A stretch of 64,000 bases of DNA from Branchiostoma lanceolatum (GCF_035083965.1 NC_089724.1:16796410-16860409); one strand, 5' to 3'; counted from the first letter of the stretch, positions 33,640 through 45,819 are shown. Numbers and translations: made by a program. The notes: generated from the letters alone by a model not told the origin.

Positions 33640-34633
33640 ATTTGCATTGTACGTAACACAGCTAGAATAATTTTCGACTAGACTGCTTTACAATATTATA
33701 TACTTAATGTGACCCATTGAACTCATCATTGAATACTCTGTTTAACTGATAAAAGTGGTATACTTTTATTTAGGTGACACATACAATGTCAATAATTTTC
33801 GTTTGCTAGGCCGATATTACACACGTCATTTAACCCATTCAACACAGTCAGAATTTTCCACACCATTGTTCAGTGCTGGGTTGCCAGATTTAGATTTAGC
33901 ACTTGCTCGGTTAGTGTCGCACAATGGCTGCTGACAAGCGTCGGTGCAGTAACCATGTGTTTTAAAGTTCTACAGAAGCCCACAAAGTCTATGTGTCGGG
34001 GCCTATCAGCTTGGTCTGGGCAGAGAGTTGTATAATGTAGCACCTGAAGACAATGGAAAAGGCCCGGATGAAAAAATCAGTATGAATGTAACGTATTTAC
34101 TAACCATAACACGTTATGTATTTAAATGTATATATGATACATGTAAAGGAATGGTTTCGTAATGGAAAAATCACGTCGTGAAATGCTGTTTGATTGATGC
34201 TTTTATCTAAGGTAGCATTTTCGACTGGTAGGTCAATATTACACACTTCATTTAACCCATTGATTAAAGACAGAAACGGAATCCTCCACACCATTGTTTA
34301 GTGCTGGGTGGGTCTGTACGTCACCAGATCTAAATCTTGTACTTGCCCGGTTACTGTCGGACAATGGCTGGCAAGCAATTAATTGTATCGGTACAGTAAA
34401 CCATGTATTGTTTCAAATTCCACAGAAGCCAACGGCAGCCTATGTGTCGGAACCTATCATGATCAGCAACGTGGTTCCGGAAGATATACAATTTCGAAAT
34501 TATATCATCAAACTTAACTATGACAAACCTCGCCCTAGAAATCCTACAATATAAGGAGCTGCTGTACAATATCAAACAGTTGGGTACATTCTGAAATTCA
34601 CACAAAACTCATAATTGTTACCGTGACCCCCCC

Positions 34634-34676
<43 letters not shown>

Positions 34677-34815
34677 CGCGCGCGCCTGTCTGGGAATGAA
34701 ATAACTAAGAGGATAACATATTTGATAATGAAATGATTTTCGACTGGTAGGTCAATATTACACACTTCATTAAACACATGCACATTGAACACAGAAACCT
34801 CCTCACCCGTGCAAA
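33640..34815 (+). repeat. Second cluster of the amplified repeat
   Basis: Copies or partial copies start near 33670, 33797, 34217 and 34737 with the landmarks TTTTCGACTGGTAGGTCAAT, ACACTTCATTTAACCCATTG and GCCCGGTTACTGTCGGACAA. The (TG)n/(CG)n tract at 34636-34686 separates two of them. Confidence 0.75.
34636..34686. repeat. (TG)n(CG)n tract, potential Z-DNA
   Basis: About 17 TG dinucleotides run directly into about 9 CG dinucleotides: an alternating purine-pyrimidine stretch with strong Z-forming potential, preceded by a C run. Confidence 0.9.
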
Positions 34816-35970
34816 GTACGATGTCATGGAAAAGACTAATTTGGTAATAGTAATTGAGGAGGGAGTACAAATTCAATCAATAAAAACAACAGACTCATAA
34901 AGGCAGAAGTCTACAATAGTCCCCTTCAGTATGTTTTACTTGAAAGTTGAAACTACCTTAAAAATCAGTAAATAAGAAGCATAATTCATAGAAAACTGTA
35001 GGCTTTAAAGCCAAACAACTACATTACATATCTGACATTACATATTGAGAAAAGCGAAATAACAAAGTCTGAAGACACCCTTGCAAATAATACATGCTTT
35101 TCATCTTATCTAGTCATTGGATATCTAACAATGCCGCCAGCGAACGCTCCGTTGTTGTGGCATATAATTATTTATACTTTTATGTTGTATCTTAATGCCC
35201 ACTTGTTGATACATGTATATATTTAAGATGTTAAAATCATGTTTATAACCATCGCAACCTTTACACTATCACACCATAATGAGAGTAGCAATGTACAAAC
35301 AGGCTCACTAGAGCTGCATTCTAGATATTACTTTTTACCAAAATATCATCTACAACTTTTGTCAGAACTTCGGAGAGGCGCTTTACATGAATCCATTCCA
35401 CTACATGTTGCCCTGATAGATAAAATAACATCTTACTAAAAATTCCTTGAAAAAAATCACCAAGCGTATTTTTCCTATCACCTAATAAGTTTATCTTCTG
35501 TGCCAACTTCTACGAAGTCCGGTTTACAAGATATTAGATATCACATTATTTTACTGTAGACCAACACATGATCTTCCCCATGATTATCATCCGCGATATT
35601 CTAGTTATCAATCAATCTCTTGTGATGATTTTTCGCAGCTTTCGGTCAGGCCATTGTCGAAGTCAGCTCACGGACTTGCGGCTGAAATGTGAAAAAAAAG
35701 CTCACATTATTCCCAATGCACAGCGACTATGTTTGAAAGTCTACTTCCATGACAAAGGTATAGCAACCAAAAGGTAATCAAAGGAATTCAACAGACCTGA
35801 CCTCATTGTTAACGGCGGATTATTCTAGAAGATTATAGAGTAATATAATGTAATATAATGAAAAGTTACTGCAATGGCCAAGTCACCCCAAAACAGATCA
35901 TTCGCCTTGTCAGCAACAAAATGAGCTGTTAGAGACTTGCGCGCGCTACAGCCGACCGAAGATGATGATT
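34816..35970. other. No gene seen
   Basis: AT-rich downstream flank of gene B. It should hold its 3' UTR, but no clear terminator or polyadenylation signal is picked out. Confidence 0.5.
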
Positions 35971-37143
35971 CTAAATGTATAAGGTAGTATCATGCCCACC
36001 TTTCTGACAGATGAAGTTCCTGCGAGAACCACAGTTCCAGTAAAGCCACTGGTAGGCAGAGGCGGGCCATATCAGAACGCAGTTCCTCCACACACTGTTG
36101 CTGTTACCGGGGCGGAAAGGCCGGAAACTGCCCAGCGCTGTCCCGTCACTATGACGCCATGTACCCTCCTCCACCCTGTCACTCAGCCCGATCCAGTAAG
36201 GCCTGGACATGGAGGGACGTGGCAGGCATTAGAACTCAATTACACAATGATATGATTATATGGATGACATCCGCGCTCGCATCAATTTTTGTCCGTTTCC
36301 CAAAACAAAACGTTTGCGACCATAGCATAAAGTACAAAGAAGCTGCAAAATGAGCAAATATATGCCGTCAATTGGAAAATAATATCGGAAACCGATACTT
36401 ATGTCGTAGAACCTCTTTTTTCTAATGTATACTTTGCATGTCTATCAGTAGAACTTAGCTGAAAAATATGTTTTGAACTCTAAGCGAACGAGATGCGAAA
36501 GAACAAAAATACGGATTGATCTTGCGTGTTCTGCGTGCAGTCATTTATTTCAGGCTTCCTGACCACTTAGATTTCATAATAGATGCAACTTTTCTTTTGC
36601 CTGACACGCTTGCATCAGTTTCGGAGTGCCAAGAAAATGTTATCCATTTAATCAAATCAGTATGCCTAACGATGGAAAACATACTTAACAAGTTCATGTG
36701 AGTTCATCGATCAGCTGATTCCTACTGTTTTATAAACTGACTTACGGAAAATATCCTAGGACTAACCAACTGTCTAGTGTTCCCAAAATAGCTTTCCATA
36801 CAACACTAGCGGTGAGATGTTTTTCGAATTCGCTTTAAAAAGAGCAACATTAACATAAACACAGCATGCCAACCATGTTGAGATTATTACTATTCTTTAT
36901 TGTATATACACATTACCGTAATACATACCACCTTCATACGTGGTAGGGCGATGGTTACTCACCTGCGGTTTGTTGTAGCGATAGTCATTTTGAGGAAGTT
37001 GTGCGTCTCTTCGTCCTTCACACAAGCCAGACGGGCGCCTCGTGCATCGCAGTCTGTTTCTGCAGCTGCCACGTTCTTCCTCACAGCAGTCGGAGAGAAC
37101 CAGAAGCACTGGTCCTGGAACAGCCTAAATCCGGCAGGGCAAG
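35971..37143 (-). CDS. Gene B: C-type lectin domain 2
   Basis: Exons 36963-37143 and 35971-36202. Motifs: [88 protein letters not shown]. The WIGL box and the paired Cys of the long-form fold are present. The EPN/QPD-WND calcium-sugar motif is not evident (the WNC motif follows YW), so canonical mannose/galactose binding is doubtful. An inverted copy lies at 14.9-15.5 kb. Confidence 0.92.
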
Positions 37144-40100
37144 CTGGAGGGAAGATAGCATGATATTGTCTATACTGAGCAAGTAAATATCCAAACACTA
37201 CAACTATCAGCATCGATGAAACTGTTCTGTGTATCAAATACACAATGTATCATATCAAGTTAGGACTATCATTCTGAAGAGCAGTTGTCTGGACAAGAGG
37301 ATCGGGCTGCTTGACAAAACTATCACCATTTGTGCGGTTTAATTTCGGTCCTAATGTAAACCAACAGCACGAGGTGTGTGCAACGCTATTCAACGGTACG
37401 CCGATGTTATCGGGATAAACTACACATTCAAATATGGCGGCATGATGAGGATCATCGCTACAGGTAACCGCAAACAGTCGTGCAAACAGTCGACCTGTAA
37501 ATTGAAGATACTTACTCAGTTCACAGTTGACACCTCCGAACCCACTCGGGCATTTGCAGGTGTAGGACAGGCGACCGTCTGTGCACACGCCGCCATTTTG
37601 ACAGGGATTGGGCTCACATTCGTTGGTTTCTGATGGCAAATGACACTAACCAAGTTGTATTTACGATAGAAGATGAACAGAGTAATCAAGAGTGCAGAAA
37701 TCAATAAATTCTGTCAAGCATATCCTATGAAAACATTGGCATGTCGGCAGCAAGAAGCTTCTCAAGATGGCATTGTAATACCAATGGTGCCATAATTGTG
37801 CTTTCTTTTGTTTGATTTCAAGATAAAACATCAGTTGTGATGCCTGCGTCTTTTACATATACTAATCAACTCCTTTACCTTTACCATCAACATCTGAATA
37901 AACACAGTCACGCTACAGGAGCTTTTAGAAGGCTACACCTGACGCACCTGTCTCACAGTTGTCTCCCACATACCCCGGCAGACAGTAACAGGTGTAGGAC
38001 GACGGCCCGTCTATACAGATCCCTCCCTGGTTACAGGTGTCCGGCTCACAACGTTCAACATCTAAAACAGCAAGATGGCAAAATATTACTCACATCGGTG
38101 CCTATAAGTCGGCATGAAATACAATGACATCATGTAAACTTTATAGAACATTAACTTCCAAAAGATTGAGGCATGCATGTCGCATTGCAAAACCAATGTA
38201 TTTAATGAGGGTACAAATGTATATATACACATGACTGTCTGCATACTGTAAGCTCTGATAAAGTCTTACCTGGTGGGGTCGGGGTTGGAGCATCTGTGGG
38301 CGGCTGGAGAGCTGGAACAGAACAATAATGCCGTTATCTTAACTTACTACACGTTTAATGCACTGGATAGGGTTGTCCAAAACAAACGCGACAGGCAACA
38401 GAGTAAGACGTTATCATATATATGATAAATAGAATGTGTATGGAGACAACCAGGATTGACCTGGCGCTACATATATACTAAAGACCAATACTCACGATAC
38501 TCGCAAATATACGTCAGCTGTGAGTTGCACGGCATGGGCTGCCAATGGTACCCGAAGGTTTCGCTCATGCGCACACAGTCTTTCTTTCTGCTGTTCCAAG
38601 TTCCTTCTGCCCACTCGTTAAAAGGATCGCTGACAAGGACATCGTCCACATACCTATAACAACAAGATAATTACAGTTTACAAGCCAAAGTTGGTATTTT
38701 ACAATTTTACAACATAGCTTAAGTTCCTATTTTACCTTTTCAACCATACATTTAATCCAAACTGTTTTGCAACTTTAAAAGGTCCTTACTTCCATACACC
38801 TTCTGTAGTACTATCGTCGATTCCTATCCACGGAGACCCCCCACCGACATGTTGGACATAGTCCATCAGGAATCGGTGCGTGCTCGGCCGCTTCACCACC
38901 GCCAGCTGGCCGTAGACGTCCAAATCAGCGCAGGTCCGGGCAGCTTCGCTATAAGTGGACTGGTCTTCAAGGAGACAGTAGCACTTCCCCTCATGGTGGA
39001 ACCATCCAGATTCACACACTGCAAATTGATGTGCATGAATTATTGAATAGAAGGAAATACAAATTTCGACCAAACAAGTGAAGTCGTAAGAAATAAAAAT
39101 TCAACTTTAATACAGGATCCCGACTTCTAAAATGCGACGCTTACATTAAGCTATAAAACTATCCATTCAAATCTTTTTTGGATAAACATTACATTTAGTC
39201 TAGTAGGTGTTTTATGAAAAATTAAAAGCTATATCTGTAAAGCAAAAACAGGATATCGACGCACCACTGCTTGTACCAGTCGAAGCAAAAGTTGTAGCTG
39301 CAGTCGTCGCGGAAATTTCGCAGCGTTGTCCTAAAAAGCCATCAGGACACACACAGCCGTAAGAGTTGACCCCGTCCACACATCGGCCGCCATTTTGACA
39401 TGGACTGGGTGTGCACACGTCATCTATTTGACAGTTGACTCCACTGAAGCCGGGTGGGCACACACAGGTGTACCGGTTAACCCCGTCTCGACATTGGCCG
39501 CCATTTTGACATGGACTGGAGGCGCACTCGTTGATATAGCTTTGACAGTTGACTCCGCTGAAGCCGGTACCTCGACAATCGCAGGTGTACCTGTTGACTC
39601 CATCGATACATCGGCCGCCATTTTGACATGGACGGGAGGCACACTCGTTGATATTGGTTTGACAGTTGACTCCGCTGAAGCCATCAGGACAATCGCAGGT
39701 GTACCTGTTGACTCCGTCGACACATCGGCCGCCATTTTGACATGGACGGGAGGCGCACTCGTTGATATTGGTTTGACAGTTGACTCCGTTGAAGCCAGCC
39801 GGGCAGACACAGGTGTACCTGTTGACTCCGTCGACACATCGGCCGCCATTTTGACATGGACTGGAGGCACATTCGTTGATATTGGTTTGACAGTTGACTC
39901 CGTTGAAGCCAGCCGGGCAGACACAGGTGTACCTGTTGACTCCGTCATGACATTGGCCGCCATTTTGACATGGACTGGAGGCACATTCGTTGATGTTGAT
40001 TTGACAGTTGACTCCGCTGAAGCCAGCCGGGCAGACACAGGTGTACCGGTTAACCCCGTCTCGACATTGGCCGCCATTTTGACATGGACTGGAGGCACAT

Positions 40101-43100
40101 TCGTTGATGTTTGTTTGACAGTTGACTCCGTTGAAGCCAGCCGGGCAGACACAGGTGTACCTGTTGACTCCGTCGACACATCGGCCGCCATTTTGACATG
40201 GACTGGAGGCGCACTCGTTGATATTGGTTTGACAGTTGACTCCGTTGAAGCCAGCCGGGCAGACACAGGTGTACCTGTTGACTCCGTCATGACATTGGCC
40301 GCCATTTTGACATGGACTGGAGGCACATTCGTTGATATTGGTTTGACAGTTGACTCCGTTGAAGCCAGCCGGGCAGACACAGGTGTACCTGTTGACTCCG
40401 TCACGACATTGGCCTCCATTTTGACATGGACGGGAGGCACATTCGTTGATGTTGATTTGACAGCTGACTCCGCTGAAGCCAGCCTGACAGTCACAGGTGT
40501 AGGAATTGTCCTGACCGATGCACCGGCCGCTATTTTGACATGGGTTGGGCCGACAGGCTGGAATGATATCGATAACGAATCAAATATCCCTCCGGGATTT
40601 AAGATAGTTTCTTCATACATACAGTATGTCTACATGTTTGCACATATGCTGTTTTCCTAACTGTGAGCTCTTGACATGGTCTAGAAATTGAAATGTTTTA
40701 ATCACCTTTCTACATGACCGTACAGCCAAACATTGGACTGCACTTAAGTATAGGCAACAGCACAACCCAATCCCAAAATCTGCGTCCGCCCTACCTGCCT
40801 AGTACTTGGGGTCGTAAGTCTGCAAATTGTATTTTATTTTCTCACATTAATCATTCATATCTATATCAATAAACATTTCTTTACCAGCTGAAATACAGGA
40901 CCGTCCATCCGACCCAAGGCTCCACCCATCCTGACAGGCGCAGGTCCGTCCTCCGCCAGGGACGGGGAGACACAGCTGGGCACAGTTCCCGTTAGACGTC
41001 GAGCAGGCTGAACAAAGACGAACAAAGAAGGGGAACTCTTAATGACCATTGCAATATATAGGGAAACACACCTTCTTGCAGCTAGATACACCTTGAGCAC
41101 GTAAATGAACCCACCACATCTTTCTAAAAACAGTAGGGGCATGCCCCGGTGTGAGTGGATCAAAACATTCCGGCCTAAATGGGGTAGGGAATTTCCCGAG
41201 CAGCCTTTGTAACCCCTGCTTCTCCTAATGGGTCAGTGAGTCATGCTTGTCTCGAGCATTGATGTTTCTAGGGTGAAGAGATGCTGCTATAGTAACAATT
41301 CGTTCAGTGCTTAGATGAGTGCCCGCCCACGGCTTTGCACTGAGCGAGTTCGTTAGAAGAAAAAAAAATACACAACTATCGGGAATTACTGAAAGACAAC
41401 GCCCAATGCGCACTTTCGGTCTTCATCACAAATAACACTGACCATTTGGTCGACTTGGAGTGTTTGAGGTTGTCCTGACGTGGATGTCATTCAGCTTTTG
41501 AAAGTGCGGGATGCTGAGCTTGAGGTATCCTTGCAGCAACTTGCTGATCCTGAACCGAAAAAGGGTCATCATTTGTTATCCAAAACACTTATTCAAACAA
41601 GGTTTGCCGACGTCACACTTCCGTTCAGGTCAGACCACCTGACATGGGCTTCGGGTCAATTCAACTTAAAAGAACCAGAGGACTGATCGTAGGCTTGTTG
41701 GTTAGCGCTTTATTTACTTTGGGTACGGAAAAAGCGTAAAAAATATTTATGTCAACTAACGTCATACTTGGACATTCATTCGCGCAATTCGAATCAAACG
41801 AAGGTTGTTGGAAACTGTTCAAAAATGATAACACGCTCTGTACCTGTGAACGCCTGGTATATTCCACGCTGTCCAGTAGATATAGGTCTCATCCACAGCT
41901 ATCCCGAACAGGTGGGCATTAGCGTGTGTCAATAGCTTAGCGGGGCTTGGGTTGCTGCCAGTCACACCAGAGGTCCAGATCTCGCCAGTACCACCATTGC
42001 ACCAGTACAGTCGGTTTGCTGTGGTACACAATCACATAGAAAATGTTAACTCATCAGAAGTATATATTTCTAAAAGAAAATCCACGCCTAAACGATTTTC
42101 AGATAATGTCAAGTACATAAAAGCAAGGTTCTTTTCACAATCAAGTATTTACAAAGAGCCGACGTTTCGATGACTGTCTGTCATCTTCATCAGAGCAATA
42201 CTGACTGGTTCACAGTGCACTGAAGCTAGGTGTTACTGCTAACAATGCAGTCCCAAACGTAAAGTATTGTTACAATAATAGATACTGCTAAGCAACAATG
42301 GTGAGATGATGCGGTTACTTGATTGTGAATAAAAGAACCTTGCTGTTCAGTCATTCACCAACCTGATGAAATTATCACGAGTGTCAAGAACATTTATGAG
42401 AAATTACAACGTTGCCTTTCATGAATTCATGTAAACGTTTGTGCATCGATTCACTGTCACGAGAGTTAGACCACTTTAACCTAAACATATAAAAAATTAC
42501 CACGGGCATGAAATCATGTTTATATTAACGCTATGTTGCAGAAGTCAGAACTCACTGACCTGCAGCGTCTAAGGCAAGACCGTTTGGCCAGTGACCCTGC
42601 ACGACGTTGACAATGACAGACCTCTGTGTGCCGTCCATCCGGGCACGCTCAATCTTAGACGGGTTTCCCCAGTCGGTCCAGTACATCCAGCTACATGGGA
42701 ATAGTTTTTTTTAGAATTAAGGAATGTATTGTACTTGTACCACTTCATCAGGAATTCGAAAATGATCTATTTTACTTTTGTCGTACGATGCCAATCTCAT
42801 TTGCAGAACGAACGGTCGAACATGGTATGAACAAGAAGTGGTAGTTTCTAATTATATCCGTTGGCATGAATTAGAATCTGATACAGTAAACACTCATCAG
42901 AAGTACATACCCAGAGTTGGGGTCCACTACGATCGCCCTTGGCTCGTCCAGCCCCTGGGTGATGAGAGACTTCCTGAAGCTGCCGTCCAAGCGGGAGACG
43001 GTGATACGGTCTGTTCCGGTGTCTGTCCAGTACAGGTTCCTGGAAATGACGTCCACTGCAATGCCGTCAGGGACTGGAAAACGTAAGTATGGCATCGGTT

Positions 43101-44546
43101 GATAAAAGCATGTATAGTAAACATGCATAGTAATATCCCTGTGACAGATCCAACAGACCTGGCCGAGGTTTGGTCATGACCCAAGTCCCAGTGCGTACAA
43201 TATACCTGTAAATGCATGCTATTTATTTGTTGTGGTTCGCGGTGAACTCTTTGCCGCGAACTTAAAACCACCGCGAACACTCAATTTTCTCTTTACCGGT
43301 AATTAAACCCCGCGAACATTTCTGCATTTACAGTAGTATACCACAAATGGGTCGTAATGATGGATTTGTACATTTGACATGATAACTCATTAATTGTGGC
43401 ATATTACAATATGTAATGAGACATTCTACATATAAATGCTTGAAGGGTTGAATCTTGGCATTCCTTCCCTATGCAGAGTATTCATGAATTAATGTTTAGA
43501 TCTAACTATGAAGTTTAATTTTTATGGGGAATCACCCACACCATGTGGCACATAAGGTTTTATGACAACCTGATGCCTGCCCCCCATCAAGTCTCAGCCC
43601 TGGGCCGGTCTCGTAAGGAAAACGGGATACCCGACTATTCGCTCCGTTCACGCTGGTCCAATATACAAAATCCCCCTGTAAAAAATCATAGAAACGGCAA
43701 TTAAAAATATTGTAATTCTTCTTGAAATGTAGTACTCATGGACACTTGTCTAGAATTAAAACACAAAAGTACATGGAGCTGTTCTAGTGAGAGAAAAAAG
43801 ACAACAAGGAAAGTATTGGCGAGAGCGGCTAGAGGACCTCATTTCCATTTTAAAGCAACAAAGGTACATACAACATGTTTTGTTTATGAGGGTGCTCATA
43901 GTCAGGCTGCTATTTTACCTACTATTTTTTCAGTACAACAGTATTTCAGTACAACACCTTAGATGGTCTATAGTTTAATTCTGAACATCAATTATTGACA
44001 TCGTACCGTTCGGTCGTAGTCAACAGCTGTAGGCCTGTTGGTAGCGTTGCCGATGCTGTAACGAGCCCACTGATAGCTGTTATCATCGTCTGTTGTTAGC
44101 CGAGTGATGGTCCTGTCCGTTGAATCCGCCACCAGGATCAGCTTGTGTCCCGCCGGGGCGGCTCTGTTTCCTGTGGTGAGGTGGAAACTCATCATTCTTC
44201 ATCTTCAAACTTTTACTGAGATAATCATGTCCAGTAAACAAACCAAAAAAAACACGTTTCTTTCCCTGACTTCTTTTGGCCATACCGTATAGGCGCGTTC
44301 ATTGTTACAAATGCGCATGAACAGCAAGATGCATTGAATGAATGAATGAATGAATGAATGAATGAATGAATGAATGAATGGTTTATTTGCATAGAGGCAT
44401 TTTAAAAACATTTCGCAGCCAGTAGGCTGAATTGCATGTTTTTGTACAGAGTAATCGTTTTTACACATGGAACTATAAAATTACAAGTAATATAAAACAA
44501 CTTACTACATATAAGTATTACGCATATACTGTAAACTTACATACAC

Positions 44547-44578
<32 letters not shown>

Positions 44579-45672
44579 TCTTTCGGGTTTCCGGATTTAC
44601 ATAAACTTCCTAAAATCAAATATTGCACATATACTAGTGACGAATTCATATCATCCTCATTCTTCCGGATTTCCGAATTTACATAAACTTCCTAGAAATA
44701 GATATTGCATTGTGGGTAATATGTCAAAGTTAAACGCCCCTGAGACGCAAGAATACACCTCTAAATATATATTTAGTATGGTCTAGTCAAGGGCTGTTTA
44801 CAACGTGTGGGCCTTCACCTTTGACATATTACCTACAATACATCTGATTCACACCAGGTAGTCAAAATTTTGTTTTCGATGACGTCACAGCGAATAAGGC
44901 GCCACGTTCTTTTGAGAAGCAAACAAAGAAATTATGATGCACTGTATACTTTTCTAATAAAAACGTCAAAGCCACTTGAAAATCTTACCAGTTGATGAAA
45001 CACCACCGTCCACAGGTTTGCCGAGTTCTAAAGTGTCCACCTCGCCCGTCTCAAAGGCTGCTGGTTTGTTACCCTCGGCAGTGCCGACTGTGCTGTCCGG
45101 ATCCGCTCCATCTGATGCCCCGCCAGAGCTGCCGGGCGCACCTGCTTGGTCTGGTGTTAAGTTCGTGTCGGAATCTGGAGTCTCTTTGGCAGCTGCCTGG
45201 TGGCCTGTGCGGTAACACATGGATTGGTGGGTATCATCGCTGAAACATATCGCCGCGGTGAAACCAGACGGCCTTGCGAACACCCACAATATCGTTGCTG
45301 GTTATGTCCTGCGTCAACTTTTGACGTTAGGAAAATACATCTTATTCATCACCGGTTTGCCAGGCTACTTCGGTTGAACGAAACGCCATTTTGACAATCC
45401 AAAAGTCAATCCGCGGTATATCCTGTATGTCTGGAGAATGTCAATCAATCTTAAAGCTATGACATGCACAGTCCCTCCCCATCACATTACATCGGGGCTA
45501 AATAGCATCTTAACATCCTACCACAGAATTCACCACAGAGTTCAAGATTGTATTATTTTGCATTTAAATCTTTTCACAAGTAACTCAACAACTGTATAAA
45601 GAGAAACGTACATGTCAGCTGGATAGCCACCAGTCCCCAAAGCAGAAGGATGATTCCCCGATGGGTCTGCAT
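35971..45672 (-). CDS. Gene B: YWTD propeller-EGF(12)-CTLD-EGF(2)-CTLD protein
   Basis: Seventeen coding exons join in frame to 1202 codons plus stop: 45612-45672, 44989-45204, 44007-44170, 43570-43675, 42911-43073, 42560-42690, 41844-42018, 41443-41549, 40885-41007, 39265-40557, 38790-39018, 38496-38653, 38270-38311, 37948-38061, 37516-37629, 36963-37143 and 35971-36202. Domains: signal peptide ([16 protein letters not shown], 1-20), Ser/Gly/Asp-rich linker (21-92), six-bladed YWTD propeller (93-374), EGF (375-415), 11 EGF repeats in one exon (416-846), C-type lectin domain 1 (847-975), Pro/Thr linker (976-989), EGF 990-1027, EGF 1028-1065, lectin domain 2 (1066-1202). No membrane anchor is seen, so it is probably secreted. 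If the donor AGAAAG/gtgggc at 36000 is used instead, further exons could follow. LDLR-type propellers bind proteins and CTLDs often bind glycans, so a recognition or bridging role is inferred. The combination is not one I recognise from vertebrates. Confidence 0.88.
37516..38061 (-). CDS. Gene B: two single-exon EGF modules
   Basis: Two exons of exactly 114 nt, each phase 1-1. Exon 37948-38061: [20 protein letters not shown] then [16 protein letters not shown]. Exon 37516-37629: [20 protein letters not shown] then [16 protein letters not shown]. Each shows six Cys in EGF spacing. Confidence 0.93.
38496..39018 (-). CDS. Gene B: C-type lectin domain 1
   Basis: Exon 38790-39018 ([20 protein letters not shown] ... 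[16 protein letters not shown]) and exon 38496-38653 ([20 protein letters not shown] ... [11 protein letters not shown]). The WIGI box, the WxSxxxDCVxM motif and the terminal YICE motif are typical. The two-exon split is the same as in domain 2, but sequence identity between the domains is low, so this is not a recent duplication. Confidence 0.92.
39265..40557 (-). repeat. Single exon coding 11 tandem EGF repeats (114-bp units)
   Basis: One 1293-nt exon (tcattccag/CCTGTC ... AGCAGTG/gtgcgt). Units read [20 protein letters not shown] then [18 protein letters not shown], with 11 six-Cys repeats and a Thr/Ser-rich end ([15 protein letters not shown]). The middle units are almost identical at the nucleotide level, implying recent unequal exchange or gene conversion. 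Because the unit is 38 codons, other frames are also open over most of the exon; only the Cys-preserving frame is real. Confidence 0.95.
40885..41007 (-). CDS. Gene B: EGF after the propeller
   Basis: [20 protein letters not shown] then [17 protein letters not shown], the EGF that usually packs against the YWTD propeller in LDLR relatives. Nearly identical to the gene A exon 20780-20899 except for a few codons. Confidence 0.92.
41443..44170 (-). CDS. Gene B: six-exon YWTD propeller
   Basis: Blade motifs: [107 protein letters not shown]. Exon phases match gene A exactly. The frame is open throughout. Confidence 0.93.
43206..43333. repeat. Small inverted-terminal-repeat element (MITE-like)
   Basis: 128 bp bounded by CTGTAAATGCA and TGCATTTACAG, with internal GTTCGCGG/CCGCGAAC symmetry. 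It is intronic to gene B. The target-site duplication is unclear (TATAC/GTATAC flanks). Confidence 0.6.
44330..44460 (-). mobile_element. LINE 3' end only, with (ATTC)n tail
   Basis: The reverse complement reads AATTCAGCCTACTGGCTGCG ... CAAATAAACCATTCATTCATT. This matches the 3' end of the 50.2-52.6 kb LINE (AATTCAGCCGAATTGGCTGC ... AATAAACCATTCATCATC). It is an extreme 5'-truncated insertion in a gene B intron. Confidence 0.7.
44709..44839. repeat. 131-bp inverted-repeat element
   Basis: The ends ATTGTGGGTAATATGTCAAA and TTTGACATATTACCTACAAT are inverted copies (one mismatch over 21 bp), with unrelated interior. Intronic to gene B; MITE-like. Confidence 0.65.
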
Positions 45673-45819
45673 CTTGAACTATATAACATGGAGAATAATG
45701 GAGAAAAAGGGGTCAAGTCGAGCTCCATGAACAAAGGCAACTCTGTCTCTGATGATATAGACTCATGTTGTGTTGTCCTCAAATGTTGTATAGTCGTCTT
45801 GAATTTCACTAACGTTCAA

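Noticed and set aside
27300-34380. Recurrent ATGGCTGACAAGCAATTA start within the amplified repeat as a small gene
   Set aside because: The frame is about 11 codons, varies between copies and has no Kozak or splice support.
39395-40660. Long open frames of about 420 codons on the plus strand and about 400 codons in another minus frame over the EGF array
   Set aside because: They exist only because the 114-bp EGF unit is a multiple of three and lacks stops. The third (Cys-preserving) frame matches EGF modules and joins flanking exons in phase.
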